Notes: a model not told the origin generated them from the letters alone. A stretch of DNA of 64,000 bases from Sulfuricella sp. (GCA_041651995.1 JBAZID010000001.1:124001-188000); one strand, 5' to 3'; positions 17,300 to 26,259 are shown, counted from the stretch's first letter. Numbers and translations: made by a program.

Positions 17300-17514
17300 G
17301 CCTGGAAACCTCAGTTCGATAACCACGGAGGGCACGGAGAACACGGAGAAGCGGGGTAAGCAGGGATGGGCGACATGTCGCCCAACTCGCAAAGGCAGTT
17401 TGCGGTCATTTATGGCCTCACCCATCGGGTGAATGCCAAACATCATGCAATCTATGGTTTTTGCTCCGTGTTCTCCGTGAACTCCGTGGTTAACTGCTTT
17501 TTATGGGATAAATC
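17299..17514. repeat. Dispersed imperfect palindromic repeat, copy 4
   Basis: Begins at the PhoX-type stop codon (CCTGGAAACCTCAGTTCG, then CCACGGAGGGCACGG) and ends CTCCGTGAACTCCGTGG plus CTGCTTTTTATGGGATAA. The interior matches copy 3. It fills most of the 325-nt gap to the secretion operon. Confidence 0.8.
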
Positions 17515-17567
17515 GGGGTTAAAAACGGGAGTCGTGCTTAAGTCATCCTGTTGGTAAGTGTTGTACC

Positions 17568-17592
17568 GAAAAGGCCGCTATTGCGGCCTTTT
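17568..17592. terminator. Bidirectional Rho-independent terminator
   Basis: GAAAAGGCCGC-TATT-GCGGCCTTTTC between two converging units: the PhoX-type gene (plus) and the secretion operon (minus). T/A runs on both sides allow it to work in either direction. Confidence 0.85.
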
Positions 17593-17624
17593 CCATTGGA
17601 TAAACCTGAGTGGCGCCTGGCCGT

Positions 17625-18059
17625 TCACCATTCGCTGAAAAGCGTGCCATCGCGAGCGTTGCCAGGGGCGCCGCTTCTGACATCGTAAACGCCCCCCTTT
17701 ACAGGGTCGTCCGGTGCAATGGCAATCCAGCTGGTGGCATTACCGGCTATGGGGTCGTCCGGAATGGCGCGGATATATTTCCTGGCGACCAGGTCTTCCA
17801 GCGTTGCCGGATATTTGCCCGTGTCGCCATAAAATTTGTCGAGCGCATCGCGCATTATGTTCAGATCCTGCCTGAGCACGGCTTCCCTGGATTTTTCAAT
17901 GCTGTGAAAGTAACGGGGCGTTGCAATGGACAGCAGGGTGGCGATAATCGCCATGACTACCAGCAACTCGATCAGCGTGAACCCTTCGTCCTTGCGTGCT
18001 TGCAATCCGGAGCAAACGTGGAAGAAATGGCCTTTACCATTCTTGATGGGGGATGCCAT
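17625..18059 (-). CDS. Type II secretion/type IV pilus-like pseudopilin (GspG-like), last gene of operon
   Basis: 144 residues with a prepilin peptidase site, KDEGFTLIELLVVMAIIATL (cleavage after Gly, +5 Glu), after an unusually long leader of about 27 residues. The C-terminal part has the GspG-like DKFYGDTGKYPATLEDL and IPDDPIAGNATSWIAI. It overlaps the preceding pseudopilin gene by 26 nt, and a downstream start would shorten only the leader. It probably forms part of the short pseudopilus in the periplasm. Confidence 0.85.
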   Translation of the reverse strand: MASPIKNGKGHFFHVCSGLQARKDEGFTLIELLVVMAIIATLLSIATPRYFHSIEKSREAVLRQDLNIMRDALDKFYGDTGKYPATLEDLVARKYIRAIPDDPIAGNATSWIAIAPDDPVKGGVYDVRSGAPGNARDGTLFSEW

Positions 18060-18552
18060 TGAGTCCTCTTTCCGTGCTCAGGGAATAGATATCGAAAACG
18101 TCGTTGCCTTCCTGGGGATTATCCGGGCTGCTTGCATAGCTTCGCTTGCCCCAGGTTTCTGCTGCGGGGATGTTGGGATCGTTGAACATCGGATCACGCG
18201 GAATGCGGCGCAGAAAATAGATTTTTGCCTTGACTGGGCTTTGCTTATCCTCCACGCCGTCGGCCAGCGATCCCAGTGTCCTGGGGTAACCGGAGTCATC
18301 GGCCGACCTGGCGATACGTCCTTCGACAGCGGCTTTTTTGTACCCATCAATCGCGTTCCGGATCATGATCAGCGCCGACCTGAGTTCCTGCTCCTTGTTG
18401 CGTTGCACGGTCAGCTCGATCAACGGCATGATGCCGGAAGCGAGCACTGCGACAATGGCCACCGTAACCACCAGTTCGATCAGCGTAAAGCCGGGGGTCA
18501 GGATTCCTGATGGATGTCCGCAGCGGTGGCGAGCCATATCAATCCTCGTCAA
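18034..18552 (-). CDS. Type II secretion-like pseudopilin
   Basis: 172 residues. Prepilin motif LTPGFTLIELVVTVAIVAVL (cleavage after Gly, +5 Glu), then a 100-residue soluble part with RIPRDPMFNDPNIPAAETWG. That resembles pseudopilins beside GspG in T2SS-like clusters of betaproteobacteria. It overlaps the secretin gene by 14 nt upstream and the next pseudopilin by 26 nt downstream, so all are translated together. Confidence 0.83.
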   Translation of the reverse strand: MTRIDMARHRCGHPSGILTPGFTLIELVVTVAIVAVLASGIMPLIELTVQRNKEQELRSALIMIRNAIDGYKKAAVEGRIARSADDSGYPRTLGSLADGVEDKQSPVKAKIYFLRRIPRDPMFNDPNIPAAETWGKRSYASSPDNPQEGNDVFDIYSLSTERGLNGIPHQEW

Positions 18553-20521
18553 ACTTTTTCGTATCCTCCGGCACGGCCACGGGCTGCACTGCCGGGGAAG
18601 GCGTTTTTACCGGCGGAATGCCGGGCATTGCGGAATGTGCGGGGGCCAGCTCCGTGGTTGGCTCAGGCGCCGGCTGGGGTTCCTGCTGGGCGGCAGAGCG
18701 TTGTCCTGGCGACACGGAAAATGCGCCCACCGGCCTGATGGCCAGAGCTGGCGCACCGGCAAATGCTTCCGTTCCGGAGGAAAATTCCATGGCTGCGGCA
18801 TCGGGCTGAACCAGGTTCTTGACGATGCGTGGCGTGATCAGCAGGACGATTTCAGTTTTGCTTCCATTGCTCAGCCGGCTCGAAAACAGGTGGCCCAGAA
18901 CGGGAATATCTCCAAGCCCCGGCACCTTGCTTGAGCTGGCCCGGTCTTCGTCATTGATGAGCCCGGCAAGCGCCTGGGTTTCGCCGTCCCTCAAGCGCAA
19001 GGTGGTGGAAGCATTGCGGGTGCCGAGCTGGTAGGTCAGCGTCCCGGTGCTGCTCTTGATTTGCTGCACGATATTGCTGACCTCCAGGCTGACCTTCATC
19101 GCCACGTCGTTATCAAGGTAAATCCGGGGCTCGACTTCAAGCTTGAGGCCGACATCCAGATAGGTGACGGATTCCGCCACGCCCACGTTGGCGGTGGCGG
19201 TGGTGGTGATGACCGGGACCCGGTCGCCGATATGGATTTTTGCTTTCTCGCGGTTGCGCACGCGGATTCTCGGGTTGGCGAGCAGGTTGGTGTCGCTGTC
19301 TTCGCCGCGCAGGTTGAGGACGGGGTTCGGAATGCCGATCTGGCTGCTGTTCAGGTTGCTCAGGTTGTCGACGGTAAGCTGCCCCGCGTTGAGCGTGGAG
19401 TTCGTGATATTGCCGTAGGCCGTTGCCGTGGTGGTGGTTAGAGCAGGTGCCACGACGGTGAATTTGTTGGGCCATTGCAGCCCCAGCTCGGTCAGCTTGG
19501 AGCGCTTCACTTCCAGTATTTCCACTTCGAGGACGACCTCGGGTTCGGCCCTGTCATGCAGCGCAACCAGTTTCTCGGCCAGGCGGATGGCATGGGGGGT
19601 GTCCCGCATTACCAGCAAGTTGAGATTCTCGTCGATGGAAATGTCGCGCGTTTTCAGCACCGTCTTGATTTCGCTCATCATCTGTTTCGGGTCCGCATTC
19701 GTCAGGTAGAAGCTCTTGATGATGAGCTCCTGGTAGTCCTTGACCTTGGCGGGCGTGTTCGGGTAAATCAGTATGGTGTTGTCGTTGAGCACACTTTTCT
19801 GCAGCTGGTTGGTGACGAGCAGCATATTGACGACATCTTCAACAGAGGAATTGCGGATCATGATGGTGGCCTTCAGGTCGGGCTTCACGTCCTTGTCGAA
19901 AACAAAATTGATGGCCGCGGTGCGGGAAATGACTTCGAAAATGCTCTTCAGATTGACATCCCGGAACTCGATTGTGATCGGTTTTTTGAAACTGGAATTC
20001 AGCCCCGAGGAGGCGCTTCTGTCTTGCCTGGTTTTTTCATCAATTTTTCGCTTCATTTCCAGTGCGCCGGGGTTGGCCCGGTCTTCTCCGAGAATGGCGC
20101 TGACCAGTCTCTCCGCGGCAGCCGTATCGCCGGCCTTGAACAGGCCTTCCGCCTTGGTCCCCATCGCAACACGGCGTTTTCCGCTTTCGATGGCCTTCAA
20201 TCCGTCGCTGGCGCGCTGGTTGCCATCCTCGAATTTCATTGCCTGAAGATACCCAGCCTCCGCTTCACTGAAGCGGCCGGCGGCCCGTGCGTTGTCACCC
20301 TGGGTAAGCAGGTTCTGGATGTAAAGCTGGCGCTGCCGGTAGAGTTGGGTGCGGAATTCGATGTTGCCCGGATTTTCCTTGAGGGCGGTTTCCAGCTGCG
20401 ACAACCCCTCCTCGGTCCGGCCTTCCGCCAGCAGCGATTTGCCTTCACGAAAGGCGCGTTCTCCGGCGCATCCCGCAAGGGAAAAAATCAAAAGCAGAAG
20501 CGCCAGGCGCCTGACGGTCAT
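18539..20521 (-). CDS. Secretin of a T2SS/T4P-like system (GspD/MshL/PilQ family lipoprotein)
   Basis: Start placed at ATG 20521, which opens a lipoprotein signal MTVRRLALLLLIFSLAGCAG (lipobox LAGC). A TTG at 20539 overlapping the preceding stop (TTGA) is the alternative. The 660-residue product has TPR-like repeats (about 25-170), an N0/STN domain (ITIEFRDVNLKSIFEVISRT), an N1-type region and the secretin barrel (about 370-600), with LLANPRIRVRNREKAKIHIG, GLINDEDRASSSKVPGLGDI and VLLITPRIV. A Pro/Ala-rich tail of about 70 residues follows. It forms the outer-membrane channel. The combination of lipoprotein, TPR and secretin is that of MshL-like secretins rather than classical GspD. Confidence 0.92.
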   Translation of the reverse strand: MTVRRLALLLLIFSLAGCAGERAFREGKSLLAEGRTEEGLSQLETALKENPGNIEFRTQLYRQRQLYIQNLLTQGDNARAAGRFSEAEAGYLQAMKFEDGNQRASDGLKAIESGKRRVAMGTKAEGLFKAGDTAAAERLVSAILGEDRANPGALEMKRKIDEKTRQDRSASSGLNSSFKKPITIEFRDVNLKSIFEVISRTAAINFVFDKDVKPDLKATIMIRNSSVEDVVNMLLVTNQLQKSVLNDNTILIYPNTPAKVKDYQELIIKSFYLTNADPKQMMSEIKTVLKTRDISIDENLNLLVMRDTPHAIRLAEKLVALHDRAEPEVVLEVEILEVKRSKLTELGLQWPNKFTVVAPALTTTTATAYGNITNSTLNAGQLTVDNLSNLNSSQIGIPNPVLNLRGEDSDTNLLANPRIRVRNREKAKIHIGDRVPVITTTATANVGVAESVTYLDVGLKLEVEPRIYLDNDVAMKVSLEVSNIVQQIKSSTGTLTYQLGTRNASTTLRLRDGETQALAGLINDEDRASSSKVPGLGDIPVLGHLFSSRLSNGSKTEIVLLITPRIVKNLVQPDAAAMEFSSGTEAFAGAPALAIRPVGAFSVSPGQRSAAQQEPQPAPEPTTELAPAHSAMPGIPPVKTPSPAVQPVAVPEDTKKFDED

Positions 20522-20535
20522 GTTAATGCAGGGTT

Positions 20536-21042
20536 TCAATTAAATGCTCCAATCGGGAATGTCTGTTGCATGTTCAGCGGCAGATAAGTCAGTGTCATCA
20601 CGGGGGGGAGGATGCTCTCTACACGGTAGGTTCCTTCGATCACGTCACCCTCCCTGACGACCAGGTTGCGCTCCTGTTTGCCCAGGAACACCAGCGCTTT
20701 GCCGTCTTCCAGCATTTTCCCCAGATAGACGAAGGGAACCGGAGGGGGAGAAGGCGGGGCGGGCGGCGCGGGCTTGGGTGAAGGCGGCGGGATATACCAG
20801 GATGTTTTTGTGAAAATGTCGCTGGCATCTTCCGGCGAGCTTGTCCGCGTCAGCTTTTCCAGTTGCAATTCGGAGGCATCCACGCGGCTTCGTTTATCGC
20901 GATTTTTTTCCTGGGACAGTTTCTTTACCGGTACGGCCGATTGGTCTTCCTCATTTTCATCGGGCGCCCAGAAGGCCGATGCCGTGCTGATTGCAAGCAG
21001 GCCCAGCAGCACCGCCCAGCGTTTTTTTTGCGACCCGTTCAT
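20536..21042 (-). CDS. PilP/GspC-like periplasmic component
   Basis: 168 residues: a short N-terminal anchor (about 8-24), a charged linker, a proline-rich stretch (IPPPSPKPAPPAPPSPPPVP) and a C-terminal small beta domain (VYLGKMLEDGKALVFLGKQE, then VVREGDVIEGTYRVESILPP) of the PilP/GspC homology-region type that contacts the secretin. It overlaps the PilO-like gene by 4 nt (ATGA) and the secretin region directly follows. The family is inferred from domain pattern and position; sequence similarity to textbook PilP is modest. Confidence 0.72.
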   Translation of the reverse strand: MNGSQKKRWAVLLGLLAISTASAFWAPDENEEDQSAVPVKKLSQEKNRDKRSRVDASELQLEKLTRTSSPEDASDIFTKTSWYIPPPSPKPAPPAPPSPPPVPFVYLGKMLEDGKALVFLGKQERNLVVREGDVIEGTYRVESILPPVMTLTYLPLNMQQTFPIGAFN

Positions 21043-21605
21043 GCTTCCCCGCCAAGAAAAAGCGTCAGTTTTATCACCGCATTGACCACCGGCAAATCGA
21101 TTGTTTCGCGCTTGAAGCTGATATCGTCGAGCGACAGGGCAGGAACCTCGGCCAGAAGCAAGGCCAGGAAACGCCGGATCTGCACGTGGCTGCCTCTGAT
21201 CGGCAAAGTGATCTGGTAGCGCTGGATGTTGCCTGTTTCCAGGCTCGTCAGCTTGTACACACCGCTTTCAAGCGCGATATGCTGCTGATCCGCGGCCGCA
21301 TAGATTTTTGCCAGCCACTCGTCGCTACGGTTCAACGATGGAAACTGACTGTAGAAAGCCTTGAGTTGCATTTCTCCCGTAGGGGCAGGCAGCACTTCCT
21401 TGCGCCGGGATTGCGCGAGTTCGCGGCGTAGCTGCAGCTTTGCCGATTCAAGTGCTTCAAGCTGTTTTTGCATCGGCAACACCGTTGCCGCATAGAAGAC
21501 CGGGCTGCCCAGCAAAATGGCCAAACCAAGCATGCCCGCCCAGCCGGACCGGCGCAGGAAATGCTTTGCCGCAAGAATGGCGGCATTCATCATCTGGTTA
21601 CCCAC
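21039..21605 (-). CDS. PilO/GspM-like inner-membrane assembly protein
   Basis: 188 residues: one N-terminal membrane helix (GWAGMLGLAILLGSPVFYAA), a coiled-coil stretch (about 45-75) and a ferredoxin-like C-terminal domain (about 85-185). This is the topology of PilO and GspM. It overlaps the PilN-like gene upstream by 16 nt and the PilP-like gene downstream by 4 nt. It would bridge the inner-membrane platform to the PilP-like protein and secretin. An internal ATG at 21590 is an alternative start. Confidence 0.75.
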   Translation of the reverse strand: MGNQMMNAAILAAKHFLRRSGWAGMLGLAILLGSPVFYAATVLPMQKQLEALESAKLQLRRELAQSRRKEVLPAPTGEMQLKAFYSQFPSLNRSDEWLAKIYAAADQQHIALESGVYKLTSLETGNIQRYQITLPIRGSHVQIRRFLALLLAEVPALSLDDISFKRETIDLPVVNAVIKLTLFLGGEA

Positions 21606-22123
21606 TTGGCTGACAGGCTGAAGCGCACAGGTTTGTCCGGGTCCTGCAATTTTATTTCATGGCCGCTCAAGACAATTTTCGCCAGCGTTTCCTGGCCTCG
21701 CAGCTGGGAAAGGTAATCCAGCATGGCTTCCATATTCCTGGCTTCTCCGCTGATATTGAGCATCTGTTTGCGAATGTCCGGCTGTATTGAGAGCAGTGCC
21801 ACATCCTTGTGTGCGGTAGATTCAAGCGCCATAAAAAGCTTGTCCCATGGCATATTGAGCTGCCGGATGATCTCGTTGGCATGTTTGACCTCTGCCGCCA
21901 GCTGGGTGACGTCCATGGTGCTTTGTGGTTGTGCTTCTGGCGCACCTTGCCGGCGCAGCTCCGCAGTTTGTTGCCTGACCTGGAGCAGTGCCTTGTCAGC
22001 CACGGCATAGGCCAGTGCCACGGCAATGCCTGCGCCAATTCCGCCCAACAGCAGCAAGATGCCGATGTTTTTGCGCACAAACGCATCACGCTTGAAATCC
22101 AGTGTCAGTATTGGGGCTGCCAT
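21590..22123 (-). CDS. PilN-like inner-membrane assembly protein
   Basis: Start at ATG 22123 (MAAPILTLDFKRDAFVRKN), 2 nt after the stop of the PilM-like gene. A longer open frame to 22405 is a shadow of that gene. The 177-residue product has a short cytoplasmic N-terminus, one membrane helix (IGILLLLGGIGAGIAVALAY), a coiled coil and a C-terminal alpha/beta domain (MLNISGEARNMEAMLDYLSQ), as in PilN. PilN tails normally bind PilM in the cytoplasm. Confidence 0.78.
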   Translation of the reverse strand: MAAPILTLDFKRDAFVRKNIGILLLLGGIGAGIAVALAYAVADKALLQVRQQTAELRRQGAPEAQPQSTMDVTQLAAEVKHANEIIRQLNMPWDKLFMALESTAHKDVALLSIQPDIRKQMLNISGEARNMEAMLDYLSQLRGQETLAKIVLSGHEIKLQDPDKPVRFSLSAKWVTR

Positions 22124-22125
22124 GC

Positions 22126-22953
22126 TCAGGCGCTCGCGGCCATGACAAAAGGAGTTCCGGTGTGCCAGTCGAGGCCGGCTTCCAGGGAGGGGCCAAGCAG
22201 CTGGAATTTTGTTTGAGTGATTGCGGAAAGGCTGGCTGTGGTAAGCCCCGGAGCGTACAGGAGTGTTTTGTCCTGTTGCTCGCTCAGGCCGGCCAGCTGT
22301 TTTTCGCGCTCGAGCACGGTCACCAGTGCGGCCGGGGTAGTGTCCGCCTTGAGTGATCGGCTGTGGACACTGCGCCACGCGCCATTCTCCAGGCGCATGA
22401 TACATGCGCGCTCCGGTTCGGCTACGGCGAACCAGACATTCCCTTGCGCCAGTTCTTTACGCGCACGGTTGTAGGCAGCCATCAGATAGGGCTGTAGCGA
22501 ACGCAGCCGGACAGTGTGCTTATGGCAGCATGCCGTGAGCGAATTCAGCAGCCCGGGATGCATGCCGCATGCGAGGTTTTCCGTGCCGGCCTTCCCCTCG
22601 GCAATGCGTATTTCCCATTCGCTACAGTCACCATATACAGCGGCCAGCTTGTGGCGCGCAAAAGACCGTTGCTCTTCCGCGCTGGAGATGTCTTCATTCC
22701 AGGGTAGTAATTGAAAGCGGGCAAAGCCGTTGGAAAACACCACGCTGGCATCCGCGCGCTGCCACTCCGGCTTGTTCAGCAGGCCATCCAGCGCCGTCAG
22801 CGCGCCGCTCCATGGCGCCGCGCCGGCAACGGGCTGGCATGCCACTACGGTTTTTGCCGTCAGCCGTGGCTTCAGGCCCCTGCCGTAGCGCAGCAGCGCG
22901 ACATGCGAGGGGCTCAGGCCGATATGAATCTGGTCACGCCACAAAGGTGACAC
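22126..22953 (-). CDS. PilM/GspL-like cytoplasmic component of the secretion system
   Basis: 275 residues without membrane segments. The N-terminus (IHIGLSPSHVALLRYGRG) looks like the first strand-loop of an actin-like ATPase fold and the position between GspE and PilN is that of PilM. The usual nucleotide-binding signatures of PilM are not convincing, so this may be a degenerate form. It overlaps gspE by 20 nt. The role, a scaffold linking the ATPase to PilN, is inferred from gene order. Confidence 0.65.
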   Translation of the reverse strand: MSPLWRDQIHIGLSPSHVALLRYGRGLKPRLTAKTVVACQPVAGAAPWSGALTALDGLLNKPEWQRADASVVFSNGFARFQLLPWNEDISSAEEQRSFARHKLAAVYGDCSEWEIRIAEGKAGTENLACGMHPGLLNSLTACCHKHTVRLRSLQPYLMAAYNRARKELAQGNVWFAVAEPERACIMRLENGAWRSVHSRSLKADTTPAALVTVLEREKQLAGLSEQQDKTLLYAPGLTTASLSAITQTKFQLLGPSLEAGLDWHTGTPFVMAASA

Positions 22954-24631
22954 GGTTTATCTCCTGCAAGGTGGTTTCTCCGGTGGCCACCAGGTCCAGC
23001 GCGGCATCCCGCAGGAAGCGCGTGCCGTTGCGGCGCGCGGCTTCCTTGAGATGGCGGATGGGCTCCCGGGCAACGATCATTTCACGGATTTCGTCATTGA
23101 GATTGAGTAGTTCCCCGATCGCCCTGCGCCCCTTGTATCCCGAGCCGCGGCATTGACCGCAACCCTTGCCCGCCTTGAAGCGGTAAGAAGTCAGTTCCGC
23201 ATCGGCAAGGCCTGAAAGCGCCAGCAATTCCTCATCCGGCTGCACCGGCTCGGCGCAGTGGGGGCAGTTCATCCTGACCAGCCGCTGCGCCAGAATGCCG
23301 TTCATGGCGGCAACAAAGTTGTATGGGTCCACGCCCATGTGGAGAAAGCGGCCGATCACGTCGAATACGTTGTTGGCGTGCACGGTGGTAAAGACCAGGT
23401 GGCCGGTCAGTGCGGCCTGAACGGCGATCTGGGCGGTTTCCGAGTCGCGGATTTCGCCGACCATGATTTTGTCCGGGTCGTGGCGCAGGATGGAACGCAG
23501 TCCGCGCGCAAAGGTGAGGCCTTTCTTTTCGTTAACGGGAATCTGGAGCACCCCCGGAAGCTGGTATTCGACCGGGTCCTCGATGGTGATGATCTTGTCG
23601 AGGCCGTGGTTGATTTCGGAAATGGCGGCATAGATCGTGGTGGTTTTTCCGCTGCCGGTCGGGCCCGTTACCAGGATCATGCCGTAAGGCTCGTTGCACA
23701 GGCGCCGCAGGCGCGTCAGCGAATCGCTGTCGAAGCCGATATAGTCGAGGCGCAAGCCGCGCATATGGTCGGACAGCGCTTCCTTGTCGAGTATCCGCAG
23801 CACCGCGTCCTCGCCGAAGATGCTGGGCATGATGGAAACCCGGCAGTCAACGTCCCGTCCCTGGGCCGAAACCTTGAAGCGCCCATCCTGGGGGGTCCGC
23901 CGCTCCGAGATGTCCAGCTCCGACATGACCTTGATGCGGGAAATGACCTGTTCGGCGAGATCGCTTCCGGCGATCTCGCCCACTGTCGCCAGAACCCCGT
24001 CGATGCGGTACCGGATGGCCAGGCCGGTGGGGGTTTTTTCCAGATGGATGTCGCTGGTGCCCATTTTCAGCGCGTCGTAGAGCGTCGAGCGCACCAGTTT
24101 GACGACCGGGCTGGTGTCTTCGCTGATCGCCTTGAGGGAGAGGTCTTCGATGCCGCTGCGGTCGCCGGTTTCCTTGCTCTCTTCGCCCAGTACGCCATCC
24201 ATCGCCCGCAGCGAATCCTCCTGCCGGGACAGATAGGCGGCAAGATCGGCGTGGTGGGCAAGGTATCCAGTAAAAGGCGCGCGGATGGTTTCTTCAACCC
24301 AGTCCTGTACGGCCTGGTTGTAAGGGTCGCCGATCGCAAGCAGCAATTTTCCTTCAGGGTCGCGAAAGGCGATGCAATCCTTTTGCTGCGCCAGCGTGAA
24401 GGGCAGGATGTCAAAAGCCGGAGTCAGGCGATGCAGATCATCCATGCCCAGCACTGGGTAATTCAGCGTCCGGGCCAGCACTTCAACAAATTCATGCGGC
24501 GCCAGGCCGGTCTTCTCTTCCAGGATTTCAACCATGCGCAGACTGGTGCGGGCGGCGTCGATCCTCGCTTCGCGCAATAGCGAAGAGGTGATTCTCAGCA
24601 CAGGTTTGCTCGCCACGGCGACTCCGCTCAC
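22934..24631 (-). CDS. gspE: GspE/PilB-type secretion ATPase
   Basis: 565 residues from a GTG that overlaps the gspF stop by 4 nt. N-terminal MshEN-like region (about 15-130), N2 domain, then the hexameric ATPase core: Walker A GPTGSGKT (323-330), Asp box ITIEDPVEY (348-356), Walker B KIMVGEIRDSETA (388-400), His box HANN (418-421). The tetracysteine zinc site is complete (C456, C459, C491, C494). It powers pseudopilus assembly at the cytoplasmic face of the inner membrane. Confidence 0.95.
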   Translation of the reverse strand: MSGVAVASKPVLRITSSLLREARIDAARTSLRMVEILEEKTGLAPHEFVEVLARTLNYPVLGMDDLHRLTPAFDILPFTLAQQKDCIAFRDPEGKLLLAIGDPYNQAVQDWVEETIRAPFTGYLAHHADLAAYLSRQEDSLRAMDGVLGEESKETGDRSGIEDLSLKAISEDTSPVVKLVRSTLYDALKMGTSDIHLEKTPTGLAIRYRIDGVLATVGEIAGSDLAEQVISRIKVMSELDISERRTPQDGRFKVSAQGRDVDCRVSIMPSIFGEDAVLRILDKEALSDHMRGLRLDYIGFDSDSLTRLRRLCNEPYGMILVTGPTGSGKTTTIYAAISEINHGLDKIITIEDPVEYQLPGVLQIPVNEKKGLTFARGLRSILRHDPDKIMVGEIRDSETAQIAVQAALTGHLVFTTVHANNVFDVIGRFLHMGVDPYNFVAAMNGILAQRLVRMNCPHCAEPVQPDEELLALSGLADAELTSYRFKAGKGCGQCRGSGYKGRRAIGELLNLNDEIREMIVAREPIRHLKEAARRNGTRFLRDAALDLVATGETTLQEINRVTFVA

Positions 24632-25818
24632 TGTATGTTCCCCGCGAGTTCAAAAATCGGCATGTAAAGAAGGATCACGATCAGGCCGATGATCAGGCCG
24701 ATGATGATCATCAGCAGCGGCTCGAACAGGCGCGTGAACCACTCCACCCAGCGTGCCATCTCGTTGTCGTAGAAGGCGGCGATGTTGTCCATCATTTCGC
24801 CCATCTTGCCGGTGCGTTCGCCGACCAGAAGCATCCTTTGCGCCACCGGTGTCGTCAGGTCATTGGCTTCCATGGCGTGGGAAACCGGACGGCCCTCGCT
24901 GATGCTGAGGGCAGCGCCACCCAGCGGAGCCTGAAGGATGGGCGGCAGCAGGCCGGCAGCCATTTCCATGGCGGCCACGACCGGGATGCCGGCGCGCAGA
25001 AGCATGCCGAGCGTCCGGTAGAAGCGTGCAAGCTGATAAATTTTCATGCGTTCTCCCAGTTGTGGAATCAGCCACAACATCGAAACGAACCATTTGCGCG
25101 TGGCCGGCTGGCGCAGCCAGTAAATTCCAGCAGTGACGGTTCCGGCGGCAGCAATGGCGAGAAGCGAACCGTTCGCCTCGAGCAGGCTGCCCCATTGAAT
25201 CAGCAACCTCGACAGAAGAGGCAGTTCGGTACCGGTATCCTGGTAAATCTTGCTGAACTTGGGCACCACATAGATCAGCAGAAACAGCGTGACAAGCAGG
25301 CCGACCGAAATCAGCAGGACCGGGTAAATCGAAGCACTGACGAGTTTCTTTCGCACCTGGTCCAGCTGGGATTGGTACTCGATGTAGCGCGACAAGGCTT
25401 CCGGCAATCCACCCGAACGTTCGCTGGCCCTGACCGTTGCCACATAAAGTGCAGGAAATGCTGCCGGAAAACGCTCCAGAGCCGCAGACAGGTTTCGGCC
25501 CTCATAAAGCCCGGCAATGACCTGGTCAAGAACCTTGCGGGCATCGGGACGGGTTTCCTTTACCGCCAGGGTTTGCAACGCCTCCATGAGGCTGAGCCCG
25601 GCATTGAGCAGGGCCAGCAGTTCCTGGCTGAAGAGCAGCAGCGGGAATTTTGCCTGCCTGCTTCCCAGCGAGAGATGCAGGCCGCCCAGTGTGCGTACAG
25701 AGAGCACCTCGTAACCCTGCTCAATAGCCTGGGCGCGTGCATCCTGCGCATTTGCCGCATCCAGTGTCAGTCTGGAGACGGCATCGCCATCCTTTAATGC
25801 CTTAACTTCGTAGCGCAT
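24628..25818 (-). CDS. gspF: GspF/PilC-type inner-membrane platform protein
   Basis: 396 residues with the duplicated T2SSF domain (about 70-190 and 270-390) and three membrane segments (about 165-190, 215-235, 365-390). The hallmark GLSLMEALQTLA, ERSGGLPEAL and its second copy GERTGKMGEMMDNIAAFYD are present. It anchors the pseudopilin assembly machinery. It begins 6 nt after gspG and overlaps gspE by 4 nt. Confidence 0.93.
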   Translation of the reverse strand: MRYEVKALKDGDAVSRLTLDAANAQDARAQAIEQGYEVLSVRTLGGLHLSLGSRQAKFPLLLFSQELLALLNAGLSLMEALQTLAVKETRPDARKVLDQVIAGLYEGRNLSAALERFPAAFPALYVATVRASERSGGLPEALSRYIEYQSQLDQVRKKLVSASIYPVLLISVGLLVTLFLLIYVVPKFSKIYQDTGTELPLLSRLLIQWGSLLEANGSLLAIAAAGTVTAGIYWLRQPATRKWFVSMLWLIPQLGERMKIYQLARFYRTLGMLLRAGIPVVAAMEMAAGLLPPILQAPLGGAALSISEGRPVSHAMEANDLTTPVAQRMLLVGERTGKMGEMMDNIAAFYDNEMARWVEWFTRLFEPLLMIIIGLIIGLIVILLYMPIFELAGNIQ

Positions 25819-25824
25819 TATCGG

Positions 25825-26259
25825 TTACCAGTTGGTGATGTCTGCTGCTTCTCCCGTCCCTGCGGGCTGTCCATCATGGCCATACGACAGCAGGTCATAG
25901 TCGCCATGTTCACCGGGGAATTTGTAGGCGTAGGGATTACCCCAGGGGTCGGGCGGTACCGCGTTCTTTTGCAGGTAGGGGCCATCCCATTTGGTTTCGC
26001 CGGAAGGCTGGGTAACCAGGGCGACCAGACCTTGCGCAGTGGGTGGATAGTGGCCGGTGTCGAGCCGGTACTGATCCAGTGCCTTGCCGAGCGCATCGAT
26101 TTGCGCCCTGGCTGTTTTTATCTCGGATTTTCCGATTTGGGCAAAGTACTTGGGCCCCACGTAACCGGCGAGCAGCCCGATAATGACCATGACCACGAGG
26201 AGCTCCAGCAAAGTGAATCCACGGCTATACGGACAGCAAACGGGCGCGCCAATTCTCAT
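25825..26259 (-). CDS. gspG: Major pseudopilin GspG
   Basis: Start at ATG 26259; a TTG two codons earlier is possible. The 144-residue product has prepilin motif SRGFTLLELLVVMVIIGLLA with +5 Glu, then the GspG signatures YRLDTGHYPPTAQGLVAL, DPWGNPYAYKFPGEHGDYDL and SYGHDGQPAG, including the Asp-rich calcium-binding loop. It is the main subunit of the pseudopilus and the first gene of the ten-gene minus-strand operon running to 17625. The promoter should be within 26260-26504. Confidence 0.94.
   Translation of the reverse strand: MRIGAPVCCPYSRGFTLLELLVVMVIIGLLAGYVGPKYFAQIGKSEIKTARAQIDALGKALDQYRLDTGHYPPTAQGLVALVTQPSGETKWDGPYLQKNAVPPDPWGNPYAYKFPGEHGDYDLLSYGHDGQPAGTGEAADITNW

Noticed and set aside
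10866..17514. CRISPR array suggested by repeated GTG/CACGGAG units
   Set aside because: The units are imperfect, palindromic and scattered between genes, with no regular spacers or cas genes.
23258..24580. 440-codon plus-strand frame opposite gspE
   Set aside because: Shadow of gspE, whose Walker and Cys motifs are unambiguous on the other strand.
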